Below are positions 43,156 to 52,081 of a stretch of 64,000 bases of DNA, one piece after another. Within the stretch, counting starts at the first letter, position 1. The number at the start of each line of letters is the position of its first letter. The notes beneath the pieces are model-generated. The model made no database searches. It was not told the DNA's origin and saw only the letters and a program-made list of their open reading frames with translations. Position numbers and translations under genes: made by a program. The DNA is from Peribacillus frigoritolerans_B (GTDB lineage: Bacteria > Bacillota > Bacilli > Bacillales > DSM-1321). The stretch covers positions 62,001 through 126,000 of the forward strand of contig NZ_JBIWES010000006.1 in the NCBI RefSeq assembly GCF_044762665.1. The letters run 5' to 3'.

Positions 43156-44183
43156 CTAAAGGAGAGTGTAAAGCAGGCATGAAATATTGTGTGATACTAT
43201 ACACCACGATTTAATCTTTCCCATTCAAAACATCCAAGATAAGGTCCAGTTGTTGAAATATTTAATCATAGGCCAGATCCGTTAGGTGAGAAACGGGTGA
43301 CACCAAATAATTCGTAACCCAGCGTTCATAGCCGAAAGTGGGGAAAATAGCTAAAACAAGTTTTCTTTTGAACTTGCTTAAAACAGACCCGGTAGGTTCA
43401 ATCCCTTAGTGAATTGTGCCATCGTTTGAAAATACCCCTGATGATATCGTTTTTTTCGTCAGTAAGCACTTTTTGATTATCCCGATGGTAAGGCAATTAT
43501 TTTTTCGGGGATGCCTTCTGGAATTCCCCGACCATTATCAACAATGGTTTTGGTCATACCATTTCCTCCTTGTTTGACAAACCTTTCGTTGATACTATAA
43601 TCTATCAATTATGGGAAGGGGTGTAAAAAAATGTAAGAAAAAAGATTGATGGTTGGAACTTTTTATGATTTGCCATTTGTGAAAGCAGTTGCAGCTGCTG
43701 CTCATGTTTTACTTCGTGTTAAAAAAGGTATATTCCTCCAGAATATTTACTAATGGTGGGTTGGACTGGAAAACAATGTTTATAACGGTTTGGATAAGAT
43801 TTTTTGAATCAACGTAGCTTTATGATTCAAATGTTATTTGTCCTTATTATGACATCCAGCTTATCGGCATTTGGTAAAATCCCTGACCAATTTACATATT
43901 GAAACTATTACTCTTAAAAGAGAACAGGGTCAGTATATACAACTATTTTATGGTATAAATTCTTTTAAAGTTTTAAAGGAAGTAAGACCCTTGTAGAGAA
44001 TTTCAAGTGTTCTTTAATAAAAAAAGTAATAGATGGGGAATTGTTAAAAGTACAGAAAATGAATTTCATCTGAACAATAGGATGCTTGGAGTCTTCAACA
44101 TAAACGTACAGAAAAAGGTTGCGAGACCATCTGGATTATTGGAGAAAAGGAAATATATCCGAATATCAATTGGAGGTAGAAGA
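43156..44183. other. Eroded intergenic stretch
   Basis: Just after the dyad, CTAAAGGAGAGTGTAAA (about 43157-43173) repeats the leader of the HxlR gene and precedes an ATG with no lasting frame, suggesting the remains of a duplicated hxlR 5' end. A kinase-like relic lies at 43477-43557. No intact gene is seen before 44184; the open frame from 44007 to the hydrolase start lacks a ribosome-binding site. Confidence 0.45.
43477..43557 (-). pseudogene. GHKL-ATPase-like relic, 26 codons
   Basis: A strong AAGGAGGAAATGG site precedes ATG and the short frame MTKTIVDNGRGIPEGIPEKI, then IALPSG and a stop. D.GRGIP.G is the G1 box of GHKL ATPases (histidine kinases or GyrB). Only this fragment is recognisable. 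Either a deletion relic with a surviving start or a chance match. Confidence 0.3.
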
Positions 44184-45020
44184 ATGGCAAAAATTACTGT
44201 AGGAACAGAAAATCAAACACCTATTGAACTATATTATGAGGATCATGGCACTGGGAAGCCAGTTGTATTAATTCACGGTTGGCCATTAAGTGGTCGATCT
44301 TGGGAATACCAAGTTCCTGCTCTCGTTGAGGCTGGATACAGAGTCATAACTTATGACCGCCGGGGGTTTGGGAACTCCTCTCAGCCATGGAACGGTTACG
44401 ATTATGATACATTCGCTACTGATTTACATCTGTTACTAGAGCATTTGGATCTCCAAAATGTGACACTAGTCGGATTTTCAATGGGGGGTGGAGAAGTAGC
44501 TCGCTATATCGGAACCTACGAAACAAATAGAGTAGAGAAGGCGGTATTTGCAGGAGCTGTACCACCATTTCTTTATAAGTCAGGATATCATTCTGAGGGA
44601 GTATTAGATGATGCAGCAATTCAAGGATTTGAAAATGGAGTAAAAAATGATCGCCTAGCATTTCTTAATGAGTTTACTAGAGGATTTTTTGCTGCTGGAG
44701 ATCGAACTGACTTAGTCAGTGAACCATTCCGACTTTACAATATAGATATTGCAGCGGGGGCATCGCCCAAAGGGACATTAGATTGTATCGCTGCTTTCAG
44801 CAAAACGGATTTCAGGGGAGACTTAGCGAAGTTTAATATACCTACCCTTGTTATTCATGGTGATTCAGATGCAATTGTTCCATTTGAAAATAGTGGGAAG
44901 CTAACACATGAAGCAATTCCTAATTCTAAAGTAGCTTTAATAAAGGGTGGTCCGCATGGGTTCAATGCAACACATGCCAAAGAATTTAATGAAGCGCTGC
45001 TATCATTTTTAAAGGGCTGA
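44184..45020 (+). CDS. Alpha/beta hydrolase, non-heme chloroperoxidase-like
   Basis: A 278-residue alpha/beta hydrolase of the haloperoxidase/esterase group. The oxyanion region is LIHGWPLSGRSW. The nucleophile elbow GFSMGGGE gives Ser, IHGDSDAIVPFE the Asp, and GGPHGFNATH the His. GGAGGT precedes ATG 44184; the longer frame to 44007 is not supported. Likely a cytosolic ester hydrolase with perhydrolase side activity; substrate unknown. Confidence 0.88.
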   Translation: MAKITVGTENQTPIELYYEDHGTGKPVVLIHGWPLSGRSWEYQVPALVEAGYRVITYDRRGFGNSSQPWNGYDYDTFATDLHLLLEHLDLQNVTLVGFSMGGGEVARYIGTYETNRVEKAVFAGAVPPFLYKSGYHSEGVLDDAAIQGFENGVKNDRLAFLNEFTRGFFAAGDRTDLVSEPFRLYNIDIAAGASPKGTLDCIAAFSKTDFRGDLAKFNIPTLVIHGDSDAIVPFENSGKLTHEAIPNSKVALIKGGPHGFNATHAKEFNEALLSFLKG

Positions 45021-45142
45021 TTCGGGCATTATTTTACTTTCGCTATACAAGACTGAAATAAAGCATAATTTGTTCTTTCTTTTTTCCTCATAATTAACGT
45101 GTCTATGTATTTCTTAATGAACGAACAGAAGAGTTCGTATTA

Positions 45143-45184
45143 TAAGGTTGACCAGTAAAAATTACTGGGTGACCTTTTTTTTAA
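45143..45184 (+). terminator. Rho-independent terminator of the hydrolase gene
   Basis: The stem AAGGTTGACCAGTAA / TTACTGGGTGACCTT (one bulge) is followed by a T run, 120 bases past the stop. Confidence 0.85.
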
Positions 45185-45257
45185 TTTTAATGAAAGGTTT
45201 TTCTATATGGCCATCCGATAATGAGTGTGAACCTTTCAAATACTAAATAAGGAGACG

Positions 45258-45408
45258 TGATTAGGCAGAAAAACTGGAAGTGACGAGTGATACCACAAGA
45301 GACGAATATGGAGATAATTCAATTAAAACACATCAGTGCAAAACAATCGAAGTGATTAAAAATGAAAACAACCAGGATGAGTATGTTTTAACAGGATGTT
45401 CTGGCTGA
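45258..45408 (+). pseudogene. Short coding relic, frameshifted
   Basis: AAGGAGA precedes GTG 45258, which opens MIRQKNWK and stops. The next frame continues VTSDTTRDEYGDNSIKTHQC, then KTIEVIKNENNQDEYVLTGCSG and a stop at 45408. One indel near 45281 would join them into a 50-residue protein. I do not recognise it. It lies between the hydrolase terminator and fabH. Confidence 0.35.
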
Positions 45409-45568
45409 TGCTATCAGTCGCGATCGTTCTTTGACGTTCAGCTCTTTTTCTTACGGGTTTAAAGGTAACGGTTAGTTGCATAAGATTTTTTTTGCTTTAT
45501 AATCAGTACCAGGTGTTAATATCAAGTTATAAAAATGATGCAATTCATACACACGAGGTGGCTATTCT

Positions 45569-46552
45569 ATGTTCAAATCCAAAGCACGTATTACTGCGAT
45601 AGGTTCGTATGTTCCTGAAAAAAGGTTAACAAATAAAGACTTAGAAAAAATGGTTGAAACCAATGATGAATGGATTGTTAAACGTACTGGTATTAAAGAA
45701 CGAAGAATTGCACATGAAGAGGAGTTTACTAGTGATATAGGTTATAAAGCTGTAAAGGATTTAATGGAACGGTATGATAAATCTGTCGAAGATGTTGATA
45801 TGATCATTGTTTGTACCTTTACACCTGATTTCAACACTCCAAGTGTAGCATCTTTAGTCCAAGCAAAGCTAGGTATTAAGAATACTGGAGCTATTGATTT
45901 AAACGCTGCCTGTGCAGGATTTACTTATGGGTTGCATGTTGCTAATGGATTAGTAACATCTGGGTTAAATAAGAAAATCCTAGTTATTGGAGCTGATACT
46001 TTATCGAAACTTATGGACTATGAGGATCGAGCCACTTGTATTTTATTTGGAGATGGCGGAGGAGCAGTTCTTGTAGAATATGATGAAAAACAGCCAAGTT
46101 TTATTTCTTCACATTTATATTCGGAGGGTGAAGGCGGTAAACATTTATATAGTACAAACCTTTCGGCACGTATAAATGGTGAAGACTTAAATAATAGTGG
46201 CAACCTTGTACAGAATGGGCGTGAGGTTTATAAATGGGCTGTCACGACCGTTCCAAAAGGAATGCAAACTGTGATGAAAAATGCTGAATATCAATTGAAT
46301 GATGTTGATTGGTTCGTACCGCATAGTGCAAATTTAAGAATGATTGAGTCAATATGTGAAAGAAGCGGCTTTCCAATTGAGCGAACTTTATATAGCTTAG
46401 TGGAGTATGGAAATACTTCTTCAGCAACAATTCCATTATCTTTAGAAATAGGAATAAAAGAAGGGAAGCTCAATGGTGGTGAGAAGGTTTTATTATATGG
46501 TTTCGGCGGTGGATTAGCTCAAGCTGGATTGCTTATCAATTGGACCTTATAA
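45569..46552 (+). CDS. fabH: Beta-ketoacyl-ACP synthase III (FabH)
   Basis: A 327-residue KAS III, which condenses a short acyl-CoA with malonyl-ACP to start fatty acid synthesis; bacilli use branched primers. The catalytic triad is complete: Cys115 in LNAACAGFTYGL, His252 in VPHSANLRM and Asn282 in EYGNTSSATIP. The C-terminal GGGLAQAGLL loop is typical. GAGGTGGC lies before the ATG. It stands alone, away from fabF, so it may be an accessory FabHB-type copy. Confidence 0.92.
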   Translation: MFKSKARITAIGSYVPEKRLTNKDLEKMVETNDEWIVKRTGIKERRIAHEEEFTSDIGYKAVKDLMERYDKSVEDVDMIIVCTFTPDFNTPSVASLVQAKLGIKNTGAIDLNAACAGFTYGLHVANGLVTSGLNKKILVIGADTLSKLMDYEDRATCILFGDGGGAVLVEYDEKQPSFISSHLYSEGEGGKHLYSTNLSARINGEDLNNSGNLVQNGREVYKWAVTTVPKGMQTVMKNAEYQLNDVDWFVPHSANLRMIESICERSGFPIERTLYSLVEYGNTSSATIPLSLEIGIKEGKLNGGEKVLLYGFGGGLAQAGLLINWTL

Positions 46553-46599
46553 AGCTATTTTCCACAACTAATAACTGAGTTTGCCCAAGGAAGGAAGCC

Positions 46600-46646
46600 T
46601 TAAGGCATGAACCCGGTAATTTACCGGGCTCATGCCTTTTTATCGT
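46600..46646 (+). terminator. Rho-independent terminator of fabH
   Basis: The long stem AAGGCATGAACCCGGTAA / TTACCGGGCTCATGCCTT is followed by TTTAT. Confidence 0.9.
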
Positions 46647-46655
46647 ATATTTGGT

Positions 46656-46689
46656 CAAAAAAACTGCACCTCCAATTTGGGTGCAGTTC
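46656..46689 (-). terminator. Minus-strand terminator of the truncated permease
   Basis: On the minus strand AACTGCACCC / GGTGCAGTT is followed by seven T. It is the original terminator of the broken NCS1 gene. Confidence 0.75.
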
Positions 46690-46710
46690 ATTTTACGGTC
46701 CTCTTTTATC

Positions 46711-46977
46711 TTACTTAACATTCTTCTCTGAAACGGTTGTTTTCTCTAACGAACCAATCTCTTGGTTGTTTATTGCATTTTCAGCGATATTCAACTTTTT
46801 TCTCATTGGGAAGTAATACAAAACAGCTGGGACAACTAACCCAATAATCCAAGCGATATCTGCTCCTTCAAAGGCCTTGGCTATCGGTCCAACATAAAAT
46901 GATGTGTTTATAAAAGGGATTTCCGCCAAGATTGATACAAGAAATGCCATACAAGAAATGCCATACAAGTAATGCAC
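46711..46977 (-). pseudogene. C-terminal fragment of an NCS1 cytosine/purine permease
   Basis: The translated remnant reads MAFLVSILAEIPFINTSFYV, then GPIAKAFEGADIAWIIGLVVPAVLYYF and a polar tail. This is the last two membrane segments of a nucleobase:cation symporter-1 (CodB/PucI-like). The rest of the roughly 450-residue protein is missing. A 14-bp tandem duplication (ACAAGAAATGCCAT twice, about 46938-46965) lies at the break. No start signal. A non-functional remnant. Confidence 0.8.
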
Positions 46978-46984
46978 TTGCTTT

Positions 46985-47042
46985 GATGAGGCTTGGCAGA
47001 CAGTCGGCGGAAAGGGAGCGGATTTCTGAACTCAACTGGGAC
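46985..47042. repeat. Fragment of a dispersed Bacillus-type intergenic repeat
   Basis: GAGGCTTGGCAGAC...GTCGGCGGAAAGGGAGCGGA...CTGAACTCAACTGGGAC resembles the common intergenic repeats of Bacillaceae genomes, here truncated. Recognised by eye only. Confidence 0.4.
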
Positions 47043-47213
47043 TTTTTGTTTTTTTACTTCTGCAGCAGTTCCATAAAAATTAAAATGATACTCTTGATAT
47101 ATCAAGGTTTTTTTCGGTGTCACTCATAAGTTGCATAGTAATGCGCTTATTACTATCTTTACTTTGCACAATTCACTCACAATACTTGGAGTAGGAAAGG
47201 CGATGAACTCATT

Positions 47214-47666
47214 ATGATTTTTAGCGAACGGTTAAAAAAAGAACGGGAAAAAAGAAAATGGTCACAAAATGATCTTGCAGAGAAGATTCATGTGAGTCGC
47301 CAATCTGTGTCCAAATGGGAAACGGGAAAAAATTACCCAAGTATTGAAGTACTCATTAATTTAAGTGATTTATTTCAAATTACGGTGGATGAATTATTAA
47401 GGAGTGACGAGGAATTGAAAGAAAAAATAATACGGGAAAGTAAGCAGTTAGCATTTCCAAAAAGGAAAATGTTTTTTGATATCTTGTTAATGATAGGAGC
47501 ATTTTTGTTAGTGTCTAAATTAATCATTTTTGGTCTTAACAAATTTGCAGGCACCGAAATTACAATTTTAAAAAGTATGCCAGTTGTATCTAATTTTTTA
47601 CCATTAGCTTTGATGGTTATTGGCGGTATTGGTTCAGATTATTTTAAAGATAAATATGTAGATTGA
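47214..47666 (+). CDS. XRE-family regulator with C-terminal membrane segments
   Basis: A 150-residue protein. The N-terminal HTH_3 domain reads SERLKKEREKRKWSQNDLAEKI, then HVSRQSVSKWETGKNYPSI. Two hydrophobic segments follow at about 87-105 and 125-140 (LPLALMVIGGIG), anchoring it to the membrane. Purine-rich GGAAAGGCGATGA lies upstream. Such proteins often regulate a neighbouring operon, but none is adjacent here apart from broken genes. Confidence 0.85.
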   Translation: MIFSERLKKEREKRKWSQNDLAEKIHVSRQSVSKWETGKNYPSIEVLINLSDLFQITVDELLRSDEELKEKIIRESKQLAFPKRKMFFDILLMIGAFLLVSKLIIFGLNKFAGTEITILKSMPVVSNFLPLALMVIGGIGSDYFKDKYVD

Positions 47667-47760
47667 AAAAACTCTGCCTATAAAACTGTATAGTGAATCA
47701 CAAAGGGGAATCTTTTTTATTTGGGGCATGATAACCTTTTGGTGAAACTTGATCATAAAT

Positions 47761-47796
47761 GAACAGAACCTTTGAACTTCAGGTTCTGTTCCTATT
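47761..47796. terminator. Bidirectional terminator hairpin
   Basis: AACAGAACCT / AGGTTCTGTT with a short loop lies between convergent genes and has T-rich flanks on both strands. Confidence 0.7.
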
Positions 47797-47798
47797 TC

Positions 47799-48155
47799 TT
47801 ATTTGAACTTTTGCACTTCTTCTTGTCCCTCGAATTTGTTATCTTTCAATATGCCAATTTCTTCAATATGATTTCGTGCCCTTTCATCCCCTAATTTATA
47901 AATTAGGGCATAAAGCCTTTTCATGGCTGCATCGTATTTATCATTTGCCCGGTCATGATGATAGAGAAGGTAAGGCACATGTGATCGGGCATATGCCTCC
48001 AGGTCATCTGTCCGGTGTTCCTCCAAGCATTGTTTCAATTCTGCAAGTTCCTCATCAGTTGCGTGTACAGTGAAGCTCGGATTCTCTTCAAGTTTTTGTC
48101 CGAGTACGTCGCCGCTTACCAAATCGACATGATAGGTCTGTTTTTCCTGCATCAT
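47799..48155 (-). CDS. Conserved hypothetical protein (annotated elsewhere as hydrolase/acyltransferase)
   Basis: A 118-residue soluble acidic protein opening MMQEKQTYHVDLVSGDVLGQ, with SHVPYLLYHHDRANDKYDAAMKRLYALIY as its most striking part. ATG 48155 is chosen because AAAGGGTG lies eight bases before it; the frame to 48230 has no site. Bacillus relatives are sometimes labelled hydrolase/acyltransferase, but no catalytic motif is visible, so I treat the function as unknown. Confidence 0.7.
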   Translation of the reverse strand: MMQEKQTYHVDLVSGDVLGQKLEENPSFTVHATDEELAELKQCLEEHRTDDLEAYARSHVPYLLYHHDRANDKYDAAMKRLYALIYKLGDERARNHIEEIGILKDNKFEGQEEVQKFK

Positions 48156-48329
48156 TCTGCACATCACCCTTTCAAGTGTTTGTCTATTCAGTACCACTAT
48201 TTGTAAAAAGTTAATCATGAAAGTAAACATTTCCTTAATGAAAAAGATAGGAAATAGAGGTATCGGATTCCTTATTAAATGGTTTAAGATGGATTTACAG
48301 AATAATATGTAAAATTGAGGAGTGATATA

Positions 48330-49025
48330 GTGAAGAGGTCAATCATGGTCATTTTTTTTGTGTTGATTGCTTCAGGCTGCGTAACAAGGAATTATGATTC
48401 CAATATGGATTTAGGGAAAAGTCAGTTGAATGAGGAAAATTATTTAGAAGCCCACGAGGCTTTTCAATTAGCTTATAAAGAAGCAGAAACACCCGAATCA
48501 AGGGAATTAATGGATCTTTCAGGTTTGCTGGCGAGTGGAATGAAGAAATACGATGAACAGGATTTTGATTCGGCCAAAAGAGATTTTGAAGAAGCAGCCG
48601 CATATAAAGCAAAATACCGGGAAGGTAAACAAATGGTTTCAAAGGCGGTGGAAATGCACCCGGTATCAGACTCCGCCACGATAGAAGCAGTAGTGGGAAA
48701 TGATGATGTGAAACCGGAGGAGGAAACAACTGAAGACGGATCCAAAGCAGAAGAGGGGGCGGCAACGGATACAAAAAGTAAAGAAGTAAGCAAGGATTCG
48801 GATAGTACATTAAGTAAATCTCAGGCGGAGAAGCTTGTGAAGGATTACGTGGATATGGAAAACTTTTCGCATTTGCAAATCGAATATGATCATGATGCCG
48901 AAAAGGGAGATTATATTTTTCATGTTTTCGAGGTAGATGAACCTAGTCAGAAAAGCGGCCACAAAACCACTTGGGGCTGGTATGGCGTGAATAAGGAGAC
49001 CAAAGAAGTTTATGAAGTCATGTAA
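48330..49025 (+). CDS. Lipoprotein with TPR-like region, unknown function
   Basis: A 231-residue lipoprotein: signal MKRSIMVIFFVLI and lipobox IASGC. TPR-like helices follow (LGKSQLNEENYLEAHEAFQL; KKYDEQDFDSAKRDFEEAAA). A low-complexity Glu/Ser/Lys linker comes next, then a C-terminal domain with FHVFEVDEPSQKSGHKTTWG and WYGVNKETKEVYEVM. GTG 48330 with GAGGAGTGA is chosen over TTG 48315. It is anchored outside the membrane. I do not recognise the family beyond this. Confidence 0.78.
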   Translation: MKRSIMVIFFVLIASGCVTRNYDSNMDLGKSQLNEENYLEAHEAFQLAYKEAETPESRELMDLSGLLASGMKKYDEQDFDSAKRDFEEAAAYKAKYREGKQMVSKAVEMHPVSDSATIEAVVGNDDVKPEEETTEDGSKAEEGAATDTKSKEVSKDSDSTLSKSQAEKLVKDYVDMENFSHLQIEYDHDAEKGDYIFHVFEVDEPSQKSGHKTTWGWYGVNKETKEVYEVM

Positions 49026-49046
49026 GGATAACTGAATGGTCGAATT

Positions 49047-49076
49047 GAAGGCCCCGGTTGTGGCCTTTTTATTTTG
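49047..49076 (+). terminator. Rho-independent terminator of the lipoprotein gene
   Basis: AAGGCCCCGG / TTGTGGCCTT with a tight loop is followed by TTTATTTT. Confidence 0.75.
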
Positions 49077-49215
49077 TTGCGCGACAAAATGCAGGATTCG
49101 ATAAAAATTTATATTTTTTTTAAAAAGGTAGCCTATTTCTTTATTTCTTAAGAATTTTTTAATATTTCCTGTTTATGATTGAGCCAAGTAAAGGACAATC
49201 ATAGGAGGGATAAAG

Positions 49216-50451
49216 ATGGAGAATTATAATGGTGAGGAGCAAGTCAGAGTCAATGCAGAACGGAAAAAGGGTAAATCTCTTTGGTTAGCTAGCCTTGTTT
49301 CCGGAACGGTTGCTTCTATGGTTACATCGTCTGTATTTCTATTTGGCGGAGACTTTATAGATCAAGGGAAAAGTTCAGTGAATGAGTCAACCGAAACGGC
49401 AGGTGTACAGCAAACGGACAGTGTTGAAAAGGATAAAAGTGTCACGGCGGAAAAGTTATCGACAAGTACGGATTCAAATGATAGGGCAGAGATGGTCGAA
49501 TCAGCATCCAAATCGATTGTAGGGGTCGTGAATTTACAGGAGATGCAAAACCAGTACCCGTACCAGCGGCAAAGCACGGAGAGCGAAACGGTCGAGAGCG
49601 GAACCGGCTCAGGGGTCATTTATAAAAAAGCTGATGGAAAAGCCTATATCATCACGAACAATCATGTTATTGAAGGAGCTAAGGAAGTCGAAATTTCATT
49701 GTATGATGGACAAAAGGCAACGGCAGCTGTTGTCGGGGCTGATGCTTTGACGGATTTAGCGGTTTTGACAATTGATGCCTCGAAAGCACCGGAAGGAATT
49801 AAATTCGGGAATTCTGATAGCATGCGTCCAGGTGAAGAAGTATTGGCAATTGGCAACCCACTTGGACTTGATTTTTCACGATCGGTTACACAAGGAATCG
49901 TCAGTGCGACCGGACGCACCATTTCAGTCGATACCTCGGACGGGGAGTGGGCACTTGATGTCCTTCAAACAGATGCAGCGATCAACCCTGGCAATAGCGG
50001 TGGTGCATTGATCAACACCGCTGGGGAAGTGATCGGCATAAACAGTCTGAAGATTTCCGAAAACGGTGTGGAAGGCTTGGGGTTTGCCATACCAAGTAAC
50101 GATGTGATTCCGATTGTTACGGAACTGATTGAAAATGGAAAGATCGCGCGCCCGTATTTAGGAGTAAGTTTGGCCAGTATAGAAGAACTGCCGCAATATT
50201 ACATTCAAAATGTTCCAGAAGCTGCAGAATCCGGCGTAATGGTGACGAGTATAGAAGCGGGCTCGGCTGCGGCGAACGGAGGGCTTAAGCAACAGGATAT
50301 CATTGTTGAGATTGATGGAACGAAAATAAATACTGCCGCGGCATTAAGGAAATACTTATATACTGATAAGAAAATCGGCGATAAAGTAAAAATTAAAGTA
50401 TATCGAGGTACTGAAGAGAAAACGGTAACGATAACCTTACAAAAACCATGA
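49216..50451 (+). CDS. HtrA/DegP-type membrane-anchored serine protease
   Basis: A 411-residue S1C protease with a cytosolic N-terminus, one membrane anchor at about 21-41 (SLWLASLVSGTVASMVTSSV), a Ser/Thr-rich linker, the trypsin-like domain and a C-terminal PDZ domain. The triad is His150 (ITNNHVIEG), Asp180 (LTDLAVLTI) and Ser261 (GNSGGALI). It degrades or refolds damaged exported proteins. AGGAGG precedes the ATG. It resembles B. subtilis HtrA/HtrB; no CssR site was recognised upstream. Confidence 0.92.
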   Translation: MENYNGEEQVRVNAERKKGKSLWLASLVSGTVASMVTSSVFLFGGDFIDQGKSSVNESTETAGVQQTDSVEKDKSVTAEKLSTSTDSNDRAEMVESASKSIVGVVNLQEMQNQYPYQRQSTESETVESGTGSGVIYKKADGKAYIITNNHVIEGAKEVEISLYDGQKATAAVVGADALTDLAVLTIDASKAPEGIKFGNSDSMRPGEEVLAIGNPLGLDFSRSVTQGIVSATGRTISVDTSDGEWALDVLQTDAAINPGNSGGALINTAGEVIGINSLKISENGVEGLGFAIPSNDVIPIVTELIENGKIARPYLGVSLASIEELPQYYIQNVPEAAESGVMVTSIEAGSAAANGGLKQQDIIVEIDGTKINTAAALRKYLYTDKKIGDKVKIKVYRGTEEKTVTITLQKP

Positions 50452-50457
50452 AAAATG

Positions 50458-50488
50458 GTAGGCCCCTGATTATTCATCAGGGGCCTAA
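50458..50488 (+). terminator. Rho-independent terminator of the protease gene
   Basis: The stem TAGGCCCCTGAT / ATCAGGGGCCTA is followed by AGTTTG. Strong stem, weak T tract. Confidence 0.7.
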
Positions 50489-50533
50489 GTTTGTGGACAA
50501 AAGGGGTTCTATCTAAATTTCAAAGTTGATTGT

Positions 50534-50580
50534 AACGGAGGGTACGAGAGTCCTGCGGGAAAAGCGAGTGCCTGGAGTGA
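50534..50580. repeat. Fragment of a dispersed Bacillus intergenic repeat
   Basis: ACGGAGGGTACGAGAGTCC followed by TGCGGGAAAAGCGAGTGCCTGG is the known style of Bacillaceae intergenic repeat (CTCCTGCGGGAAAAGCGAG type). The usual second half is missing. The rest of the 365-base gap shows no gene. Confidence 0.5.
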
Positions 50581-50816
50581 AAAACAACGCTCAAATTGTA
50601 CAAACCCCTATTTAATAGTATACAAAAGGGTTACTATCGGAAAAATAGATAGTGTATTTGCACTGTTTTACAAATTATTCATATAGTCTTAAATACCTAA
50701 AAGTGAATGGTTACGCCTTCTATTTGTCAAGGTTTTCATCGTGGATATGTTAAAAAATAGAAAAGATTTGACAAATTTGTGAAATGTCATAAAATAGAAA
50801 GAAAGGGGATGAAATT

Positions 50817-51131
50817 ATGGAAGCTAATCAGAAGATGTTAGATGCAGTGAAATGGGTATCGGGCACAGGTTGTGTAATCGGAATTATTATTTTTGCTTTA
50901 AGCTTTTTTGTAAGCGATTACAATAAGGATTATATATTTACCGTTGTTGGAATCGCCATCACACTAAGCGCAGCTGCCATTTTTCTAGTTGGTATATTTT
51001 TTGTCCTGACAGAAGAAATGGTAATGAATACACATAAAGGTGAAAGAATTGAACCGGAAACGACTAAAATCATAAAAATGAAATCAAAGACTAAAACTCA
51101 TACAAAAAGAAGTACGGAATTCAGTAACTAA
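50817..51131 (+). CDS. Small two-helix membrane protein, unknown
   Basis: A 104-residue protein with two membrane segments (residues about 16-32, VIGIIIFALSFF, and about 42-64) and a basic, Lys-rich C-terminal tail. AAAGGGGATGA precedes the ATG. The tail suggests contact with the inner membrane face or nucleic acid. I do not recognise the family. Confidence 0.65.
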   Translation: MEANQKMLDAVKWVSGTGCVIGIIIFALSFFVSDYNKDYIFTVVGIAITLSAAAIFLVGIFFVLTEEMVMNTHKGERIEPETTKIIKMKSKTKTHTKRSTEFSN

Positions 51132-51296
51132 AACCAGGAATATAGCGTAATAAACTGGCTTACTATCATCAGATTCACCAACATGTTTGAACAAAACCAG
51201 CTGTTTTGTTTATCAGGGAGCCAATTTGATTCCAACCATTGAATGCTCTTTCATATCATTTGTATCGATAAATTTTAATTCAATACAATACACGGC

Positions 51297-51332
51297 ACTC
51301 GTTATGCATCAAAAAATATTTCAAGCAACCCT
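51297..51332 (+). pseudogene. Short relic similar to the 3' part of qoxB
   Basis: It matches 54769-54804 within qoxB at 29 of 36 bases. The relic translates as TRYASKNISSNP where qoxB has TRYASRNISNDP. No reading frame extends beyond it. It looks like the last trace of a duplicated quinol oxidase gene upstream of the present operon. Confidence 0.5.
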
Positions 51333-51425
51333 TTGTATTAAACGGAATACATAAGATGTGCTTGGATATTCAAACCAAACTGCCCGAAATGCAGAAATAA
51401 CTTTACATTTCGATAACCACGAGAA

Positions 51426-51462
51426 AAGGACATTTTTAAAAAGTCCTTTTTTTGTGGTTTTT
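51426..51462 (+). terminator. Orphan Rho-independent terminator
   Basis: AAAAGGAC / GTCCTTTT with an AT-rich loop and T run. It may be what remains at the end of the eroded gene upstream. Confidence 0.6.
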
Positions 51463-52081
51463 TTATTGCACTTTTACTTGAAGATACAAAAGGGAAGATT
51501 TTGGGCTCCAATGGCGGGGTTGTACTTTTCTGTTAAATGGTTTCAATCCTGTCCTACTGACTGATTAACAAGACTAGTTGCAACAAGTTTGACCTTCAAC
51601 GGCTGTTTAAGAATACTGACAGGGCAAAAAGTATTGCGAGGGAAAAGAAACCAATTACACACCCGGTGTTTCCTTATATATATATAATATTTGACCAGTG
51701 TTGGATCATAAGAGTATTAAAACATGAATACAACATCGTTTCCAATGCGGCTACCAATTATCAACTTCCATGGACAAGTATGAAAAAACCGTTTTAAATC
51801 ATGTTTTCCAACGATAAATACATACTTGACAGGATAGGTAATATAATTCATATTCTTGAGGGGGGTTGAGGCAATATACACGGTGAATATAATGTGAAAT
51901 TTTTATTTCATTATATTAGAGTAATATTAAACGGATAGTGGATCGGTAAAAAATACAATCATGTACTGATAAGTGAATTTTCATAGGTGTGTTATTAAAC
52001 AATTATTATATTTCATTTGCTGAAGATTTTCGAACATTTCAGTTCATTTACCATCTTCTTACTGCTCTTTAATGAACTTTA

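Larger units (their letters stand above)
51132..52080. other. Gene-poor stretch upstream of the qox operon
   Basis: It contains a qoxB-like relic (51297-51332), a terminator hairpin (51426-51462), and otherwise AT-rich sequence. A 68-codon frame at 51358 runs through that hairpin, lacks a ribosome-binding site and is not accepted as a gene. Confidence 0.5.

Noticed and set aside
44007..44183. N-terminal extension of the alpha/beta hydrolase
   Set aside because: The family fold begins at 44184, where GGAGGT is correctly placed; the upstream part has no site and no similarity.
48349..48810. 153-codon minus-strand frame
   Set aside because: Antisense shadow of the low-complexity lipoprotein gene; composition is unnatural (Leu/Pro/Tyr runs).
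51358..51564. 68-codon open frame on the plus strand
   Set aside because: It runs through a terminator hairpin, has no ribosome-binding site, and shows no protein-like pattern.
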